Origin: Bacteroidales bacterium
GTDB lineage: Bacteria > Bacteroidota > Bacteroidia > Bacteroidales > UBA7960
NCBI GenBank assembly: GCA_007128045.1
Contig: SKYG01000367.1
Span: 1-31,739 of the forward strand
Length of the DNA stretch: 31,739 nucleotides
Reading direction: 5' to 3'
Part shown: piece after piece, positions 1-7,646 of the stretch
Layout of the letters: every line of letters begins with the position of its first letter
Position numbering within the stretch: position 1 is the first letter of the stretch
The notes under the pieces: generated by a model
The model's database searches: none
Told to the model about the DNA's origin: nothing
Seen by the model: the letters and a program-made list of their open reading frames with translations, nothing else
Program-made: the position numbers and the translations under genes

Positions 1-78
1 CTCCTTTGTCGTATTGTTCATCTTATTGATTGAACCCGGTGGTCGTGTTAGTGACTTCATTCTGTTATGTATGTTCAT
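1..78 (-). CDS. possible 5' end of a minus-strand gene (partial, cut by window edge)
   Basis: A minus-strand frame opens with an ATG at 78 and stays open to the window edge for 26 codons; in-frame ATGs also lie at 60 and 21. It starts 32 nt after the stop of the ZnuA-like gene and runs the same way, so it could be the next gene of that operon. In zinc importer operons this would often be the ATPase or permease, but the visible residues are too few to identify it. The frame could be open by chance. Confidence 0.35.
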   Translation of the reverse strand, partial: MNIHNRMKSLTRPPGSINKMNNTTKE

Positions 79-110
79 GTTCAGACCATAATTTGGGGGA
101 CAATTAAACC

Positions 111-1010
111 TTATTGTAAATGTTCCCCCAAGTATTGCTTCAGCTCATTCATGGAAGCCACCCAATCATATGCCAGTGGATTGATCTGTATCAATGTAGC
201 CCCGGTCTCCTTGCTAATCAATTCCGCACTCCGCATATCATATTCCTCCTGAATAAAAATTACCGGCACAGAATAGGCACGAGCATCACGTATAATACGA
301 CTTAGCATGGCAGGTGATGGTTCTTTCCCTTCGTGTTCGACCGACACTTGTGTGAAACCATAGTCACGTGCAAGATATGTAAGTGCAGGATGATAAATCA
401 TGAAAGATTTCCTGGTTAATTTGTTCGAAAGTTCGACATACTCATTGTGCAACACCTCAACCTCAGACTCTAAGTCCGGATAATTCCTGTCAGCAACTTC
501 TTCCAGGTGCGGATATACCTCAACAAGCGAAGATTTAATTATTGGAAGCAGCCTTCTCATAACCAACGGTGACATCCAGATGTGCGGGTCAACCCCCCCC
601 TCATGTTTATGATCTCCATGATCGATCTCCAACCCCCTGATCAACTCTACATGATCAGAAAGATTTACCACCTTCATAGAGGGGTTCATCTCTCGCAAAC
701 GACCAATCCAGACCTGCTCGTATCCCAAATACCCAATACGCAGGTACATGCCGGAGTCTGACAACCTCTGAAATTGTTGAGGCGTGGGAGAGTAGGTGCC
801 ATGGCTGGCTCCCGGAGGTATCATCACATTTACATCCAATGCATTATCGGTTAATCGGTCAATAAAATAAGCAATCGGATGAATACTTACTGACATTATA
901 TTGCCGTCTTGTTGGTACTGACGCTCTGTGCATCCATGAATACAAATTACCAATAAACCGGATAATCCCACCCACATTATTGTGGACAACCTCCAAAATT
1001 GTGCGAACAT
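111..1010 (-). CDS. metal (probably zinc) ABC transporter substrate-binding lipoprotein, ZnuA-like
   Basis: This is a 299-residue member of the cluster A-I metal-binding protein family, which captures Zn2+ or Mn2+ outside the inner membrane for an ABC importer. The start chosen is the ATG at 1010. It places a hydrophobic signal and an IHGC lipobox (Cys27) at the N-terminus; the frame extends upstream to 1091 but those residues do not look like a signal. Family marks are the early His in SIHPIAYF, a short His/Asp-rich loop (DHGDHKH), DPHIWMSP, YHPALTYLARDYGF and KEPSPAML, which together match the His ligands of ZnuA. The His-rich loop favours zinc over manganese, but substrate is inferred. A good promoter lies just upstream and a possible partner gene follows. 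Confidence 0.88.
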   Translation of the reverse strand: MFAQFWRLSTIMWVGLSGLLVICIHGCTERQYQQDGNIMSVSIHPIAYFIDRLTDNALDVNVMIPPGASHGTYSPTPQQFQRLSDSGMYLRIGYLGYEQVWIGRLREMNPSMKVVNLSDHVELIRGLEIDHGDHKHEGGVDPHIWMSPLVMRRLLPIIKSSLVEVYPHLEEVADRNYPDLESEVEVLHNEYVELSNKLTRKSFMIYHPALTYLARDYGFTQVSVEHEGKEPSPAMLSRIIRDARAYSVPVIFIQEEYDMRSAELISKETGATLIQINPLAYDWVASMNELKQYLGEHLQ

Positions 1011-1084
1011 GGTTATTCTATTAACGAATTGTGTTAGTAAATACGTCTTTCTGATTGATGTGTTCTTGTGTAACTCCATAAATA

Positions 1085-1130
1085 TTTGCAACCGTGTTGC
1101 AAAGATAACATCTTATTTGATCCGGTGCAA
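1085..1130 (-). promoter_or_regulatory. Bacteroidota-type promoter with overlapping inverted repeat, upstream of the ZnuA-like gene
   Basis: Read on the minus strand, TTG (1130-1128) is followed after 20 nt by TATCTTTG (1107-1100), matching the Bacteroidota consensus TTG-N19-21-TAnnTTTG. Transcription would begin near 1095, about 85 nt before the chosen start. A perfect inverted repeat, TTTGCAA-N5-TTGCAAA (1085-1103), covers the -7 element and the expected start site. That is a typical repressor position. Since the gene is a probable zinc importer component, a Fur-family zinc repressor is the natural guess, but the regulator is not visible here. Confidence 0.6.
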
Positions 1131-1240
1131 GAATATCTACTGTTTTCATAACCTCACCTGCATGATTCAGGCCTCCAGTTTCGTATCGGAAGCCCTAAAA
1201 CAGAATACGATGCAGGCGGCTTCCGGCACCTTGCATCTGA

Positions 1241-1270
1241 CCTGCATTAAAAGCATGAATAATACAGGCT
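1241..1270 (+). repeat. 30-nt dispersed repeat, copy A
   Basis: This stretch matches 18547-18576 at 25 of 30 positions by hand alignment. The shared core is ATTAAAAGCATG between a CCTG and a CAGG, which are complementary to each other. Both copies lie in gene-free DNA upstream of a plus-strand gene. A shortened relative (CCTGCATGATTCAGG) lies at 1157-1171. Confidence 0.45.
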
Positions 1271-1339
1271 CCGAATCAATGTTCTATCCAAACTTGTATT
1301 ATACTATAAAATCAGCGAAATTCGCATTCGCAATACATA

Positions 1340-1347
1340 TACCTTTG
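1340..1347 (+). promoter_or_regulatory. possible -7 element (TACCTTTG) for the Nramp-like gene
   Basis: TACCTTTG matches the Bacteroidota -7 consensus TAnnTTTG and lies 46 nt before the ATG, which would give a leader of about 40 nt. No TTG is found at the proper -33 distance, so the call rests on the -7 box alone. Confidence 0.4.
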
Positions 1348-1393
1348 AAGAACACAATAGGTCTACGTCATTTCGCAAAACCAAATATGCACA

Positions 1394-2626
1394 ATGTTTA
1401 AATATCTTGGGCCGGGAATTTTGCTTGCCGGGGCCGCCATTGGGGGTTCCCACCTGGTTGCCAGCACACAGGCAGGCGCACACTTTGGCTGGTCGTTAGT
1501 CGGAATATTAGTTCTGATCAATCTGTTCAAGTATCCTTTTTTCTTATACTCCCAGCGTTATACTGCTGCTACGGGAGAAAATATTCTGCAGGGCTATCTT
1601 CGTTTGGGAAAGAAGTACCTGGTATTATTCTTTATCCTGAATATATTTACAGGCTTAATCAATATTGCTGGTGTGAGCATGATCACAGGCAGCCTGGCAA
1701 CCAATTTTGGTATTCAAGGGGTCGGTATTCCGGCAATATCAGGTTTTATAATGTTGATTTGCCTTCTGATAATTGTTATGGGTGGTTTTTCCATGTTACG
1801 AAGTATTGGAACCACGGTGGTGCTGGTTCTGGGAATATCGACGATCATTGCCATGATCATAAGTATCATCAACGGACCGGTTGCTGACCCCGGTTTTGAA
1901 GGTGCCACACCATGGACTATGGCCTCATTCGGCTTTGTCATTGTTTTTATGGGATGGATGCCCGCCCCTATCGACGTATCTGTTTGGCCTTCCCTTTGGA
2001 TGAAATCCCAGGAAAGTATAAGGCATAAAGCTGCATCCATGCGTGAAGCCATGATCGATTTCCGAGCTGGTTATTATGGATCGGTGTTTTTTGCTTTTGT
2101 CTTCCTGATCCTGGGTAAGATGGTAATGTATGGCAGTGGTACCGAATTATCCAGTCAAGGCTCTGTATTTGCCAGACAACTGATAGATCTGTATAGCCAG
2201 ACAATTGGGCCATGGGCAAGGCCTGTTATCATCATAGCCGCTTTTTCAGCCATGTTCAGCACCAGCCTGACGACCATCGATGGCTATCCCCGATCTTTAG
2301 CTGCCTCTACATCCCTGCTTTTCAACTCAATCAGCATCTCAGCCAAAAGCATGCACAATATATGGATCATTGCCGGAGTAAGTTTAGGCTTTCTGATCGT
2401 CAATAATTTTGCTGACCGCCTGGGCGACATGCTTGCTCTGGCTATGATCGTATCTTTTCTGACCGCGCCCATATTTGCATGGTTAAATTATAAGATCATG
2501 TTTGGCGACAATGTGCCCAATGAGTTCAAACCAAAGCCTTGGCTGAAGGTATTATCCATATCAGGCATTATTTTCTTATCTGGGTTTAGTTTGGTATTTT
2601 TGTACTGGTATGTTGTGTTGCAATGA
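1394..2626 (+). CDS. Nramp-related divalent-metal transporter family membrane protein, with atypical metal site
   Basis: This is a 410-residue polytopic protein with about 11 hydrophobic segments and the Nramp opening (GPGILLAGAAIGGSHLVAS, then TQAGAHFGW). True Nramp Mn/Fe transporters carry DPGN in helix 1 and MPH in helix 6, which bind the metal. Here the helix 1 position reads GGSH and the helix 6 region reads GWMPAPIDVSVWP, so the Asp and Asn ligands are absent. The fold assignment is firm, but the substrate may not be Mn2+ or Fe2+ and proton coupling may differ. The stop overlaps the start of the hemerythrin-LuxR gene by 4 nt, so the two are probably translated together. The divergent neighbour is a zinc-type binding protein, which supports a metal-handling role. 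Confidence 0.85.
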   Translation: MFKYLGPGILLAGAAIGGSHLVASTQAGAHFGWSLVGILVLINLFKYPFFLYSQRYTAATGENILQGYLRLGKKYLVLFFILNIFTGLINIAGVSMITGSLATNFGIQGVGIPAISGFIMLICLLIIVMGGFSMLRSIGTTVVLVLGISTIIAMIISIINGPVADPGFEGATPWTMASFGFVIVFMGWMPAPIDVSVWPSLWMKSQESIRHKAASMREAMIDFRAGYYGSVFFAFVFLILGKMVMYGSGTELSSQGSVFARQLIDLYSQTIGPWARPVIIIAAFSAMFSTSLTTIDGYPRSLAASTSLLFNSISISAKSMHNIWIIAGVSLGFLIVNNFADRLGDMLALAMIVSFLTAPIFAWLNYKIMFGDNVPNEFKPKPWLKVLSISGIIFLSGFSLVFLYWYVVLQ

Positions 2627-3657
2627 TACAATCACAAGGAGCTATGCCTGAAACCATTATTACCGGAGATATGAAAATGTCTGATGTAATTGCATCGGAC
2701 CAACGCACCATGGTGCTGATGCCCCGGTTTGGCATAGAAATGGGGTTTGGCGACAAAACTGTACAACAGATTTGCCAGGAACAAGCCATTCAGCTGGACT
2801 TCTTTTTGTTGATGGCAAATACCTTTCTTCACCAGGAGTACTTCCCCAATAAACGATTAAAAAATGTAGACATAAAGCTGCTGTTACTGTATCTGGCCAA
2901 TGCGCATGATCATTATATTCAGGAAAAGATTCCACATTTAGAATCATTGGTTGAGAGGTTCATTGCGGAGTTGCCTCCTCTGGTCAAATCCCAATTGGAG
3001 AAATTCTTCCGCGAATATATTCGTGAAGTTGTGGATCACATTGAATATGAAGAAAAAACCGTCTTCCCCTATATCAAAGATCTTGTACAATATGTAGAAC
3101 AGCATCCAACGGAAAAGATTTCCTTCAATTATAATATCAAAGAGTTTGAGGAAAAACACAATGATATTGAGGAGAAGTTGTCAGACCTGAAAAATTTGCT
3201 GATAAAGTATTTTCCATACGACAACAACCGATACCTGCGAATATTGATCCTCAACGAACTGTTCGACCTCGAACAAGACCTGATCAACCATGCGCGTCTG
3301 GAAGATAAAGTGCTGATACCAATTGTTGAAGAGCTGGAATCACTGATTACTGACAATAAGCATTTAAAACATGATACCAGCAGCATGATACTGCACAAAC
3401 TTAACACCAACATACAGGTTGATCAGCTTGAGGTCAGCAACTCATGCAACCAGCTTTCTGTTCGCGAGGTTGATGTTTTGAAATTACTGGTGAAGGGATT
3501 TAGCAACAAAGAGGTGTCGAATACGTTGTTTATCAGCACACATACCGTTATGTCGCACCGCAAGAACATTTCCCGGAAATTGAATATCAGAAGTGTGGCA
3601 GGTCTTACAGTATATGCCATACTGAATGGCATTATCAGCATGGATGAGCTTACGTAA
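2623..3657 (+). CDS. hemerythrin-domain transcriptional regulator with LuxR-type HTH
   Basis: The 344-residue protein has three parts. Residues 17-68 resemble the N-terminal domain of ScdA/RIC iron-sulfur repair proteins but lack its Cys pair (the segment reads FGIEMGFGDKTV). Residues 85-240 form a hemerythrin-like four-helix bundle with a full set of candidate diiron ligands: His95 or His97, His139 with Glu143, His179, and His223 with Glu227. Residues 276-340 are a LuxR/GerE helix-turn-helix (LSVREVDVLKLLVKGFSNKE). A diiron centre could sense O2, NO, peroxide or iron and control DNA binding; the signal is inferred. The gene starts inside the stop codon of the Nramp-like gene. An ATG at 2671, preceded by GGAG, is an alternative start that would fit the domain edge better. 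Confidence 0.85.
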   Translation: MIQSQGAMPETIITGDMKMSDVIASDQRTMVLMPRFGIEMGFGDKTVQQICQEQAIQLDFFLLMANTFLHQEYFPNKRLKNVDIKLLLLYLANAHDHYIQEKIPHLESLVERFIAELPPLVKSQLEKFFREYIREVVDHIEYEEKTVFPYIKDLVQYVEQHPTEKISFNYNIKEFEEKHNDIEEKLSDLKNLLIKYFPYDNNRYLRILILNELFDLEQDLINHARLEDKVLIPIVEELESLITDNKHLKHDTSSMILHKLNTNIQVDQLEVSNSCNQLSVREVDVLKLLVKGFSNKEVSNTLFISTHTVMSHRKNISRKLNIRSVAGLTVYAILNGIISMDELT

Positions 3658-3758
3658 GCAGAACCTATATTCCCCGAAGGTACACACCTTCAATCATTGT
3701 TGCATCAAGTTGTGTGTTTTATGAAAATTGTGCATATTGCGGTATTGTAAGCCCTTAA

Positions 3759-3904
3759 TAGAGTCTGTCAATAAAGTCAAGTGTCTTGGTCAGAATGTTC
3801 GAGATCAAGGCATGCGAAGTACGAAAATGCGGAGTTTACTTGTCGTAAATGAGCAATTTTCGGACGAGCATAACGCAGATATCGGACATTATGGACAGAC
3901 ACTA
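3759..3904. repeat. 146-bp palindromic MITE-like element
   Basis: The ends (3759-3776 and 3887-3904) are inverted repeats matching at 15 of 18 positions around a perfect GTCTGTC/GACAGAC core, with TA at both outer edges. The interior is also palindromic: the segment from about 3796 pairs with the one ending near 3889, and CGAAAAT...GTTTAC pairs with CGTAAAT...ATTTTCG around a TTGT loop near 3842. A run of about 20 nt in the left arm has no partner. It carries no gene; short stop-broken frames cross it. TA ends and inverted termini suggest a non-autonomous element of a TA-targeting transposase family (IS630/mariner-like), but no transposase is present. Confidence 0.6.
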
Positions 3905-3941
3905 AATAATCAACAGAAACGAATCATCAACAAACCATATC

Positions 3942-4799
3942 ATGTCAAAACCATTGATCAAAGCTGCCATAGCCTATGATTTTGATGGCACCCTGGTGCC
4001 TGGAAATATGCAGGAACACTCATTCATCCCCAAACTTGGCATTGCAAAGGAAGTGTTCTGGGCCGAAGCCAACAGGATGGCCCGGGAGCACGACATGGAC
4101 GAGATACTGGCATACATGCAGTTGATGCTGCAGAAATCTGAGGAGAAAGGAATCCCTATACACCGGAATGATATCATTAATTATGGCAAAGACATCCGTT
4201 TTTTCCCAGGAGTGGAAACGTACTTTGACAGGATAAACACATATGCCCAAAAACAAGGGGTTCTTTTGGATCACCATATAATCTCATCCGGATTAAGAGA
4301 ATTCATTGCAGGTACATCTGTTGCACATCATTTCCGTAATATATTTGCTTCCGGGTTTAAGTATGACAAAGAAGGGGTTGCTGTATGGGCAGCCCTGGCT
4401 ATTAACTATACCAACAAAACACAATATCTATTTCGCATCAACAAGGGCATTGACAATGCCTATGACAACACCCTGATCAATAAATCAATGCCTGAACATG
4501 ACCGTCCGATCCCCTTTTCAAGGATGATCTATATTGGTGATGGAGAAACCGATGTCCCAGCCATGAAAATGCTCAAATATCAGGGTGGGGCAACCATCGC
4601 GGTTTACAACCCAAAAGGCATAGCCACCAAAGAAAAGCCTTCTCCCAAGGCTCTCTGTGAAGAACTTATCAAACAAGACAGGGTAGACTTTATTGCACCT
4701 GCCGATTATACAGCAAACAGTTTCCTGGTAAACACCGTACAATTGCTGATAGACCGAATCAAGATTGAAGAAGCACTGAAGTCACGAACCACACCATAA
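3942..4799 (+). CDS. HAD-superfamily hydrolase (phosphatase)
   Basis: This 285-residue protein has the four haloacid-dehalogenase motifs: DFDGTLVPG with the nucleophilic Asp and second Asp (motif I, residues 13-21), IISSG (motif II Ser), a downstream Lys as motif III candidate, and GDGETDVPAM (motif IV acidic pair). An inserted helical cap follows motif I, as in phosphoserine-phosphatase-like members. It should be a cytoplasmic Mg2+-dependent phosphatase; the substrate cannot be read from the sequence. The start follows the MITE-like element by 37 nt. The glycosylase gene begins 11 nt after its stop, so the two are probably one transcript. Confidence 0.85.
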   Translation: MSKPLIKAAIAYDFDGTLVPGNMQEHSFIPKLGIAKEVFWAEANRMAREHDMDEILAYMQLMLQKSEEKGIPIHRNDIINYGKDIRFFPGVETYFDRINTYAQKQGVLLDHHIISSGLREFIAGTSVAHHFRNIFASGFKYDKEGVAVWAALAINYTNKTQYLFRINKGIDNAYDNTLINKSMPEHDRPIPFSRMIYIGDGETDVPAMKMLKYQGGATIAVYNPKGIATKEKPSPKALCEELIKQDRVDFIAPADYTANSFLVNTVQLLIDRIKIEEALKSRTTP

Positions 4800-4810
4800 A
4801 TCGCCAAACA

Positions 4811-5410
4811 ATGGATCAGAAGCCTCAAATAATGGATCAAAAGAATGATGTGGTGGCAAAAAATCCAAAAAGTTACTGCGAATTTGTCAATGATCTTCCA
4901 TTAGATAACCCCCACCGGATGCATCACGACCTGGTTCATGGGTATGCCGTAACCAACGATAATGAACTCTTTGCCAGACTGATTCTTGAAATTAACCAGG
5001 CAGGTTTAAGTTGGCTTACCATCCTAAAAAAGGAAAAAAACTTCCGCAGGGCTTATTCCGGGTTCGATGTGTCCACTGTTGCATCCTATGATAACAAAGA
5101 AAGAGAAAGGTTGTTAAGTGATGCCGGTATAATTCGCAATCGTTTGAAAGTGGACGCAGCCATACATAATGCAGGGGTAATAGTTGGGTTACAGCATACG
5201 TACGGATCATTCAAAGACTGGCTCGACAGTCACCATCCAGGAAGCAGGGAGGAATGGACAAAACTATTCAGAGCAACATTCAAATTTACCGGTGGGGAGA
5301 TCGTTAATGAGTTCATGATGAGTACCGGATACCTTCAGGGCGCACATATCAGTGCATGTCCGGTGTATGAAAAGGTTTTGCTTTCCAGGCCGAAATGGGT
5401 TACGGGTTAA
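4811..5410 (+). CDS. tag: DNA-3-methyladenine glycosylase I
   Basis: The 199-residue protein matches the Tag family, which excises 3-methyladenine in base-excision repair of alkylated DNA. Visible hallmarks are LFARLILEINQAGLSWLTIL (the helix with the conserved Glu), KNFRRAYSGFD, GIIRNRLKVDAAIHNA and GSFKDWL. The zinc-snap residues seem kept: Cys23, His39 in HHD, and the C-terminal His and Cys in GAHISAC, although the Cys-His spacing is about three residues longer than in E. coli Tag. The N-terminus contains a near-duplication (MDQK at residues 1 and 8), so translation may begin at the ATG at 4832. Confidence 0.88.
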   Translation: MDQKPQIMDQKNDVVAKNPKSYCEFVNDLPLDNPHRMHHDLVHGYAVTNDNELFARLILEINQAGLSWLTILKKEKNFRRAYSGFDVSTVASYDNKERERLLSDAGIIRNRLKVDAAIHNAGVIVGLQHTYGSFKDWLDSHHPGSREEWTKLFRATFKFTGGEIVNEFMMSTGYLQGAHISACPVYEKVLLSRPKWVTG

Positions 5411-5607
5411 ACAGTACCTGATGCTATATGTTTGCCCGGCGATTCTGGAACCCGATTATAAATGAAACCCACATGACGAGCACGTCACAACAGTGACTGC
5501 ATAAAATGTGAAAAATGAGCCATTAGTTGCAGCATTTCATCCAAATTTTTCGTATCGGGAAGTATCATCATGGAACAATTTCATAACCCCAAAAGCATAT
5601 TCAAGTC

Positions 5608-6876
5608 ATGAGACTCCTTAAAAAATTGCCAGATTTTCGCATACCTCTCATTTTCATCATTCTGACAATAACCGGATTTTCGGCTTGTGACAAAGAAATG
5701 GGTATTTTAGACAACGAGCCAAAACCTATCAAACTTACTACCGAACAGCAGCTACTGCTGGGAAACAGCTCCGATTTTTCTTTCGACCTATTTCGGGAAA
5801 TCATAAATGAAGCCGATAAAACAGAGAATGTGTTTATATCTCCTTTAAGCATTTCTATTGCCTTGGCTATGACCTATAATGGTGCAGCAGGATCAACCCA
5901 GGCAGCCATGAAGAAAACCATGCAACTCCCGGATTTGTCGGTTAAACAAATTAACGAGGCCTACCTCAGTCTCAGAAATGACCTTCTGTCGGTAGATCCA
6001 AAAGTGATCCTGAACATTGCCAACTCAATATGGTACCGTGAAGGATTTGATGTTGAGGTTCCCTTTATCAATGCCAATAAAACATACTATGATGCTGAAG
6101 TCAGGGATCTGGACTTCGACCGACCTGATGCTGTTACCATCATCAACAACTGGGTGTCTGACAAGACAAACAATCTGATCGATAAAATCATTGAACGAAT
6201 CACCAACCAAACTGTTATGATCCTGCTTAACGCCATTTACTTTAAGGGAGAATGGCGATACGAATTCGACAAGAGCGAAACCACATCACTTCCTTTTCAC
6301 CTCGAAAACGGACAGCAAATTACTGTGCCGACTATGCGCCAGACTGGTTCGTTCAATTATTTCGAACACGAACTATTCAGTGTGGCAGAACTACCATATG
6401 GAAGAGGAAACTACAGCATGCTGGTGTTTTTACCCAATACCGGAAAAGAAGTTCATGAAATGGTCGAAGTTTTGAATAACAAGTTATGGTCAGAGATCAC
6501 AGATGGTTTATCATTTTCGCGTATGCTGAACATACAACTGCCAAAATTCAGGTTTGAATTTGAACAGGAACTGAATGATGTCTTAATAAGCATGGGCATG
6601 GGAGTCGCCTTTAGTCCGGCACAAGCAGATTTCTCCGGCATCAATCCGCTTGAGCAGTTATTTATCAGCGAGGTGAAACATAAGGCTTTTGTAGAGGTTA
6701 ATGAAGAAGGAACAGAAGCAGCAGCTGTAACTTCTGTTGTGATAGAACGCACCAGCGCCGGACCCAATACACCTAAAGCTTTTTTGGTTGACCGCCCATT
6801 TGTATTTGCCATCAAAGAGACATATACCAACGCGATAATTTTTGCCGGTAAAGTAATGGAGCCTGTTCTGGAATAA
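5608..6876 (+). CDS. serpin (serine/cysteine protease inhibitor), probably surface lipoprotein
   Basis: The 422-residue protein has a full serpin fold after an export signal. The N-terminal hydrophobic segment ends at Cys27 (context GFSAC), so it may be lipid-anchored, as for miropin of Tannerella. Serpin marks include NVFISPLSISIALAMTYNGA, ANSIWYREG, LLNAIYFKGEW, VAELPYGRGNYSMLVFLP and a breach-region HKAFVEVNEEGTEAAA. The hinge GTEAAAVTS has the small residues needed for loop insertion, so it should be inhibitory rather than a non-inhibitory relative. Counting from the hinge Gly as P15 puts P1 at Thr, or at the preceding Arg if the loop is one residue shorter; the loop after P1 is longer than in antitrypsin. 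The target protease is unknown. It appears to be a single-gene unit, with hairpins following. Confidence 0.93.
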   Translation: MRLLKKLPDFRIPLIFIILTITGFSACDKEMGILDNEPKPIKLTTEQQLLLGNSSDFSFDLFREIINEADKTENVFISPLSISIALAMTYNGAAGSTQAAMKKTMQLPDLSVKQINEAYLSLRNDLLSVDPKVILNIANSIWYREGFDVEVPFINANKTYYDAEVRDLDFDRPDAVTIINNWVSDKTNNLIDKIIERITNQTVMILLNAIYFKGEWRYEFDKSETTSLPFHLENGQQITVPTMRQTGSFNYFEHELFSVAELPYGRGNYSMLVFLPNTGKEVHEMVEVLNNKLWSEITDGLSFSRMLNIQLPKFRFEFEQELNDVLISMGMGVAFSPAQADFSGINPLEQLFISEVKHKAFVEVNEEGTEAAAVTSVVIERTSAGPNTPKAFLVDRPFVFAIKETYTNAIIFAGKVMEPVLE

Positions 6877-6879
6877 CAT

Positions 6880-6907
6880 ACGGCCCGGATAATATTACCC
6901 GGGCCGT
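6880..6907 (+). terminator. GC-rich hairpin after the serpin gene
   Basis: ACGGCCCGG (6880-6888) pairs perfectly with CCGGGCCGT (6899-6907) over a 10-nt loop, starting 4 nt after the serpin stop. No T-run follows, so it may terminate poorly on its own or simply protect the mRNA 3' end. Confidence 0.55.
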
Positions 6908-6956
6908 TAACCAAAACACATGAAATGCCCATGTCGAAGATCCCGATTGTTCGGAG

Positions 6957-6992
6957 ACAATCATTTTGACACACAGGAGGATGATTGTTTTT
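6957..6992 (+). terminator. second hairpin with T-run after the serpin gene
   Basis: ACAATCAT (6957-6964) pairs with ATGATTGT (6981-6988), followed by Ts to 6992. The stem is AT-rich and the loop is 16 nt, so strength is uncertain. Together with the preceding GC-rich hairpin it would separate the serpin transcript from the converging small gene. Confidence 0.45.
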
Positions 6993-7098
6993 CATGGGGG
7001 TCAAAGGTCGAAAGTCAAAGGAATAAAAAAATAAACAGATGAAGTTTTATATTGGAGAGTGGATTAAGGAAACGTTATAAAGCTTCCTGGCGTCTGTC

Positions 7099-7386
7099 CT
7101 ATTTTCCAACTATACCTTTCAATTCGGAAGGAATCTCCTCGGCTGTTTCAGGTTTGCTCATAACGGAAATATCGAACACCATTGACACATGGTCTATTCT
7201 TGACTGCCTGACAACTTCAGTTTGATCAAAGGGCAATTCTTCAGCAGCCTCTTCAACTTTAACAGGCATACTGAGCATCCTGCCAAAAGAATCTATCACT
7301 GTAAGGGTTCTTCTATTGGTCTCTGCAAAAGAAAATGATGTAGAGAACATAATCATTGCGGTAGCTATTATTGCGATGGTTTTCAT
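7099..7386 (-). CDS. small exported protein of unknown function
   Basis: The 95-residue protein has a clear signal peptide (residues 1-21, ending SFSFA), then a short, acidic, mostly polar mature part of about 74 residues. The mature part begins with a beta-like stretch (RRTLTVIDSFGRM) and continues with Glu/Pro-rich sequence. I recognise no domain. The signal peptide and a clean ATG make it a likely real gene. It stands alone between the serpin and the exonuclease, on the opposite strand to both. Confidence 0.65.
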   Translation of the reverse strand: MKTIAIIATAMIMFSTSFSFAETNRRTLTVIDSFGRMLSMPVKVEEAAEELPFDQTEVVRQSRIDHVSMVFDISVMSKPETAEEIPSELKGIVGK

Positions 7387-7545
7387 AACTTTTGTTTTTT
7401 ATGGTTTGTAATTTGTTTGATTCTGCAAATAAACTATCCAATAACGTGCCAAACGTTCTTATTATTTGTTTTTCAGGGTTTTATAAAACTATTCATTGCC
7501 ATTTGCTTTCCCTGAACATGCCATAAGATGTTTATTCTGTCCGCT

Positions 7546-7581
7546 TACACACGGAGAGTGTACGTTTTCGTACATTTTTTT
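7546..7581 (+). promoter_or_regulatory. overlapping alternative hairpins ending in a T-run
   Basis: TGTACG (7559-7564) pairs with CGTACA (7569-7574) over a TTTT loop and is followed by seven Ts (7575-7581), the form of a short intrinsic terminator. The same bases also form TACAC (7546-7550) with GTGTA (7558-7562), and the two pairings exclude each other. This could be an attenuator-like switch, or a palindromic protein-binding site. The predicted promoter of the exonuclease gene lies downstream of it. Confidence 0.35.
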
Positions 7582-7610
7582 GAGCAAATGGCCATTACAT
7601 ATACTTTTCT

Positions 7611-7642
7611 TTGCGAAGCAATGAAAGTTAATGATACTTTTG
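7611..7642 (+). promoter_or_regulatory. Bacteroidota-type promoter of the exonuclease gene
   Basis: TTG (7611-7613), 21 nt, then TACTTTTG (7635-7642), matching the TTG-N19-21-TAnnTTTG consensus. The exonuclease ATG is at 7647, so transcription would start at or within a few bases of the start codon and the mRNA would have almost no leader. Confidence 0.55.
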
Positions 7643-7646
7643 CATA

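Larger units (their letters stand above)
1131..1393. other. gene-free divergent intergenic stretch
   Basis: Between the promoter of the minus-strand metal-binding gene and the start of the Nramp-like gene no convincing coding sequence is seen. The stretch holds a 30-nt dispersed repeat copy (1241-1270), a shortened look-alike at 1157-1171, an imperfect hairpin with arms near 1209-1216 and 1228-1236, a small palindrome GCGAA-A-TTCGC (1315-1325) and a promoter-like element at 1340-1347. A plus-strand open frame crosses it but has no family features and overlaps the next gene. Confidence 0.5.

Noticed and set aside
982..1401. Plus-strand open frame of 139 codons between the ZnuA-like and Nramp-like genes
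   Set aside because: It has no domain, signal or biased composition, overlaps the antisense of a good gene and its promoter, and contains repeat DNA; chance frame.
3728..3979. Plus-strand open frame of 83 codons upstream of the HAD gene
   Set aside because: Most of it is the palindromic MITE-like element and it overlaps the HAD start; no protein features.
5427..5434. TATGTTTG as serpin promoter
   Set aside because: It fits the -7 consensus but has no -33 TTG and lies about 175 nt before the serpin start, so a chance match is as likely.
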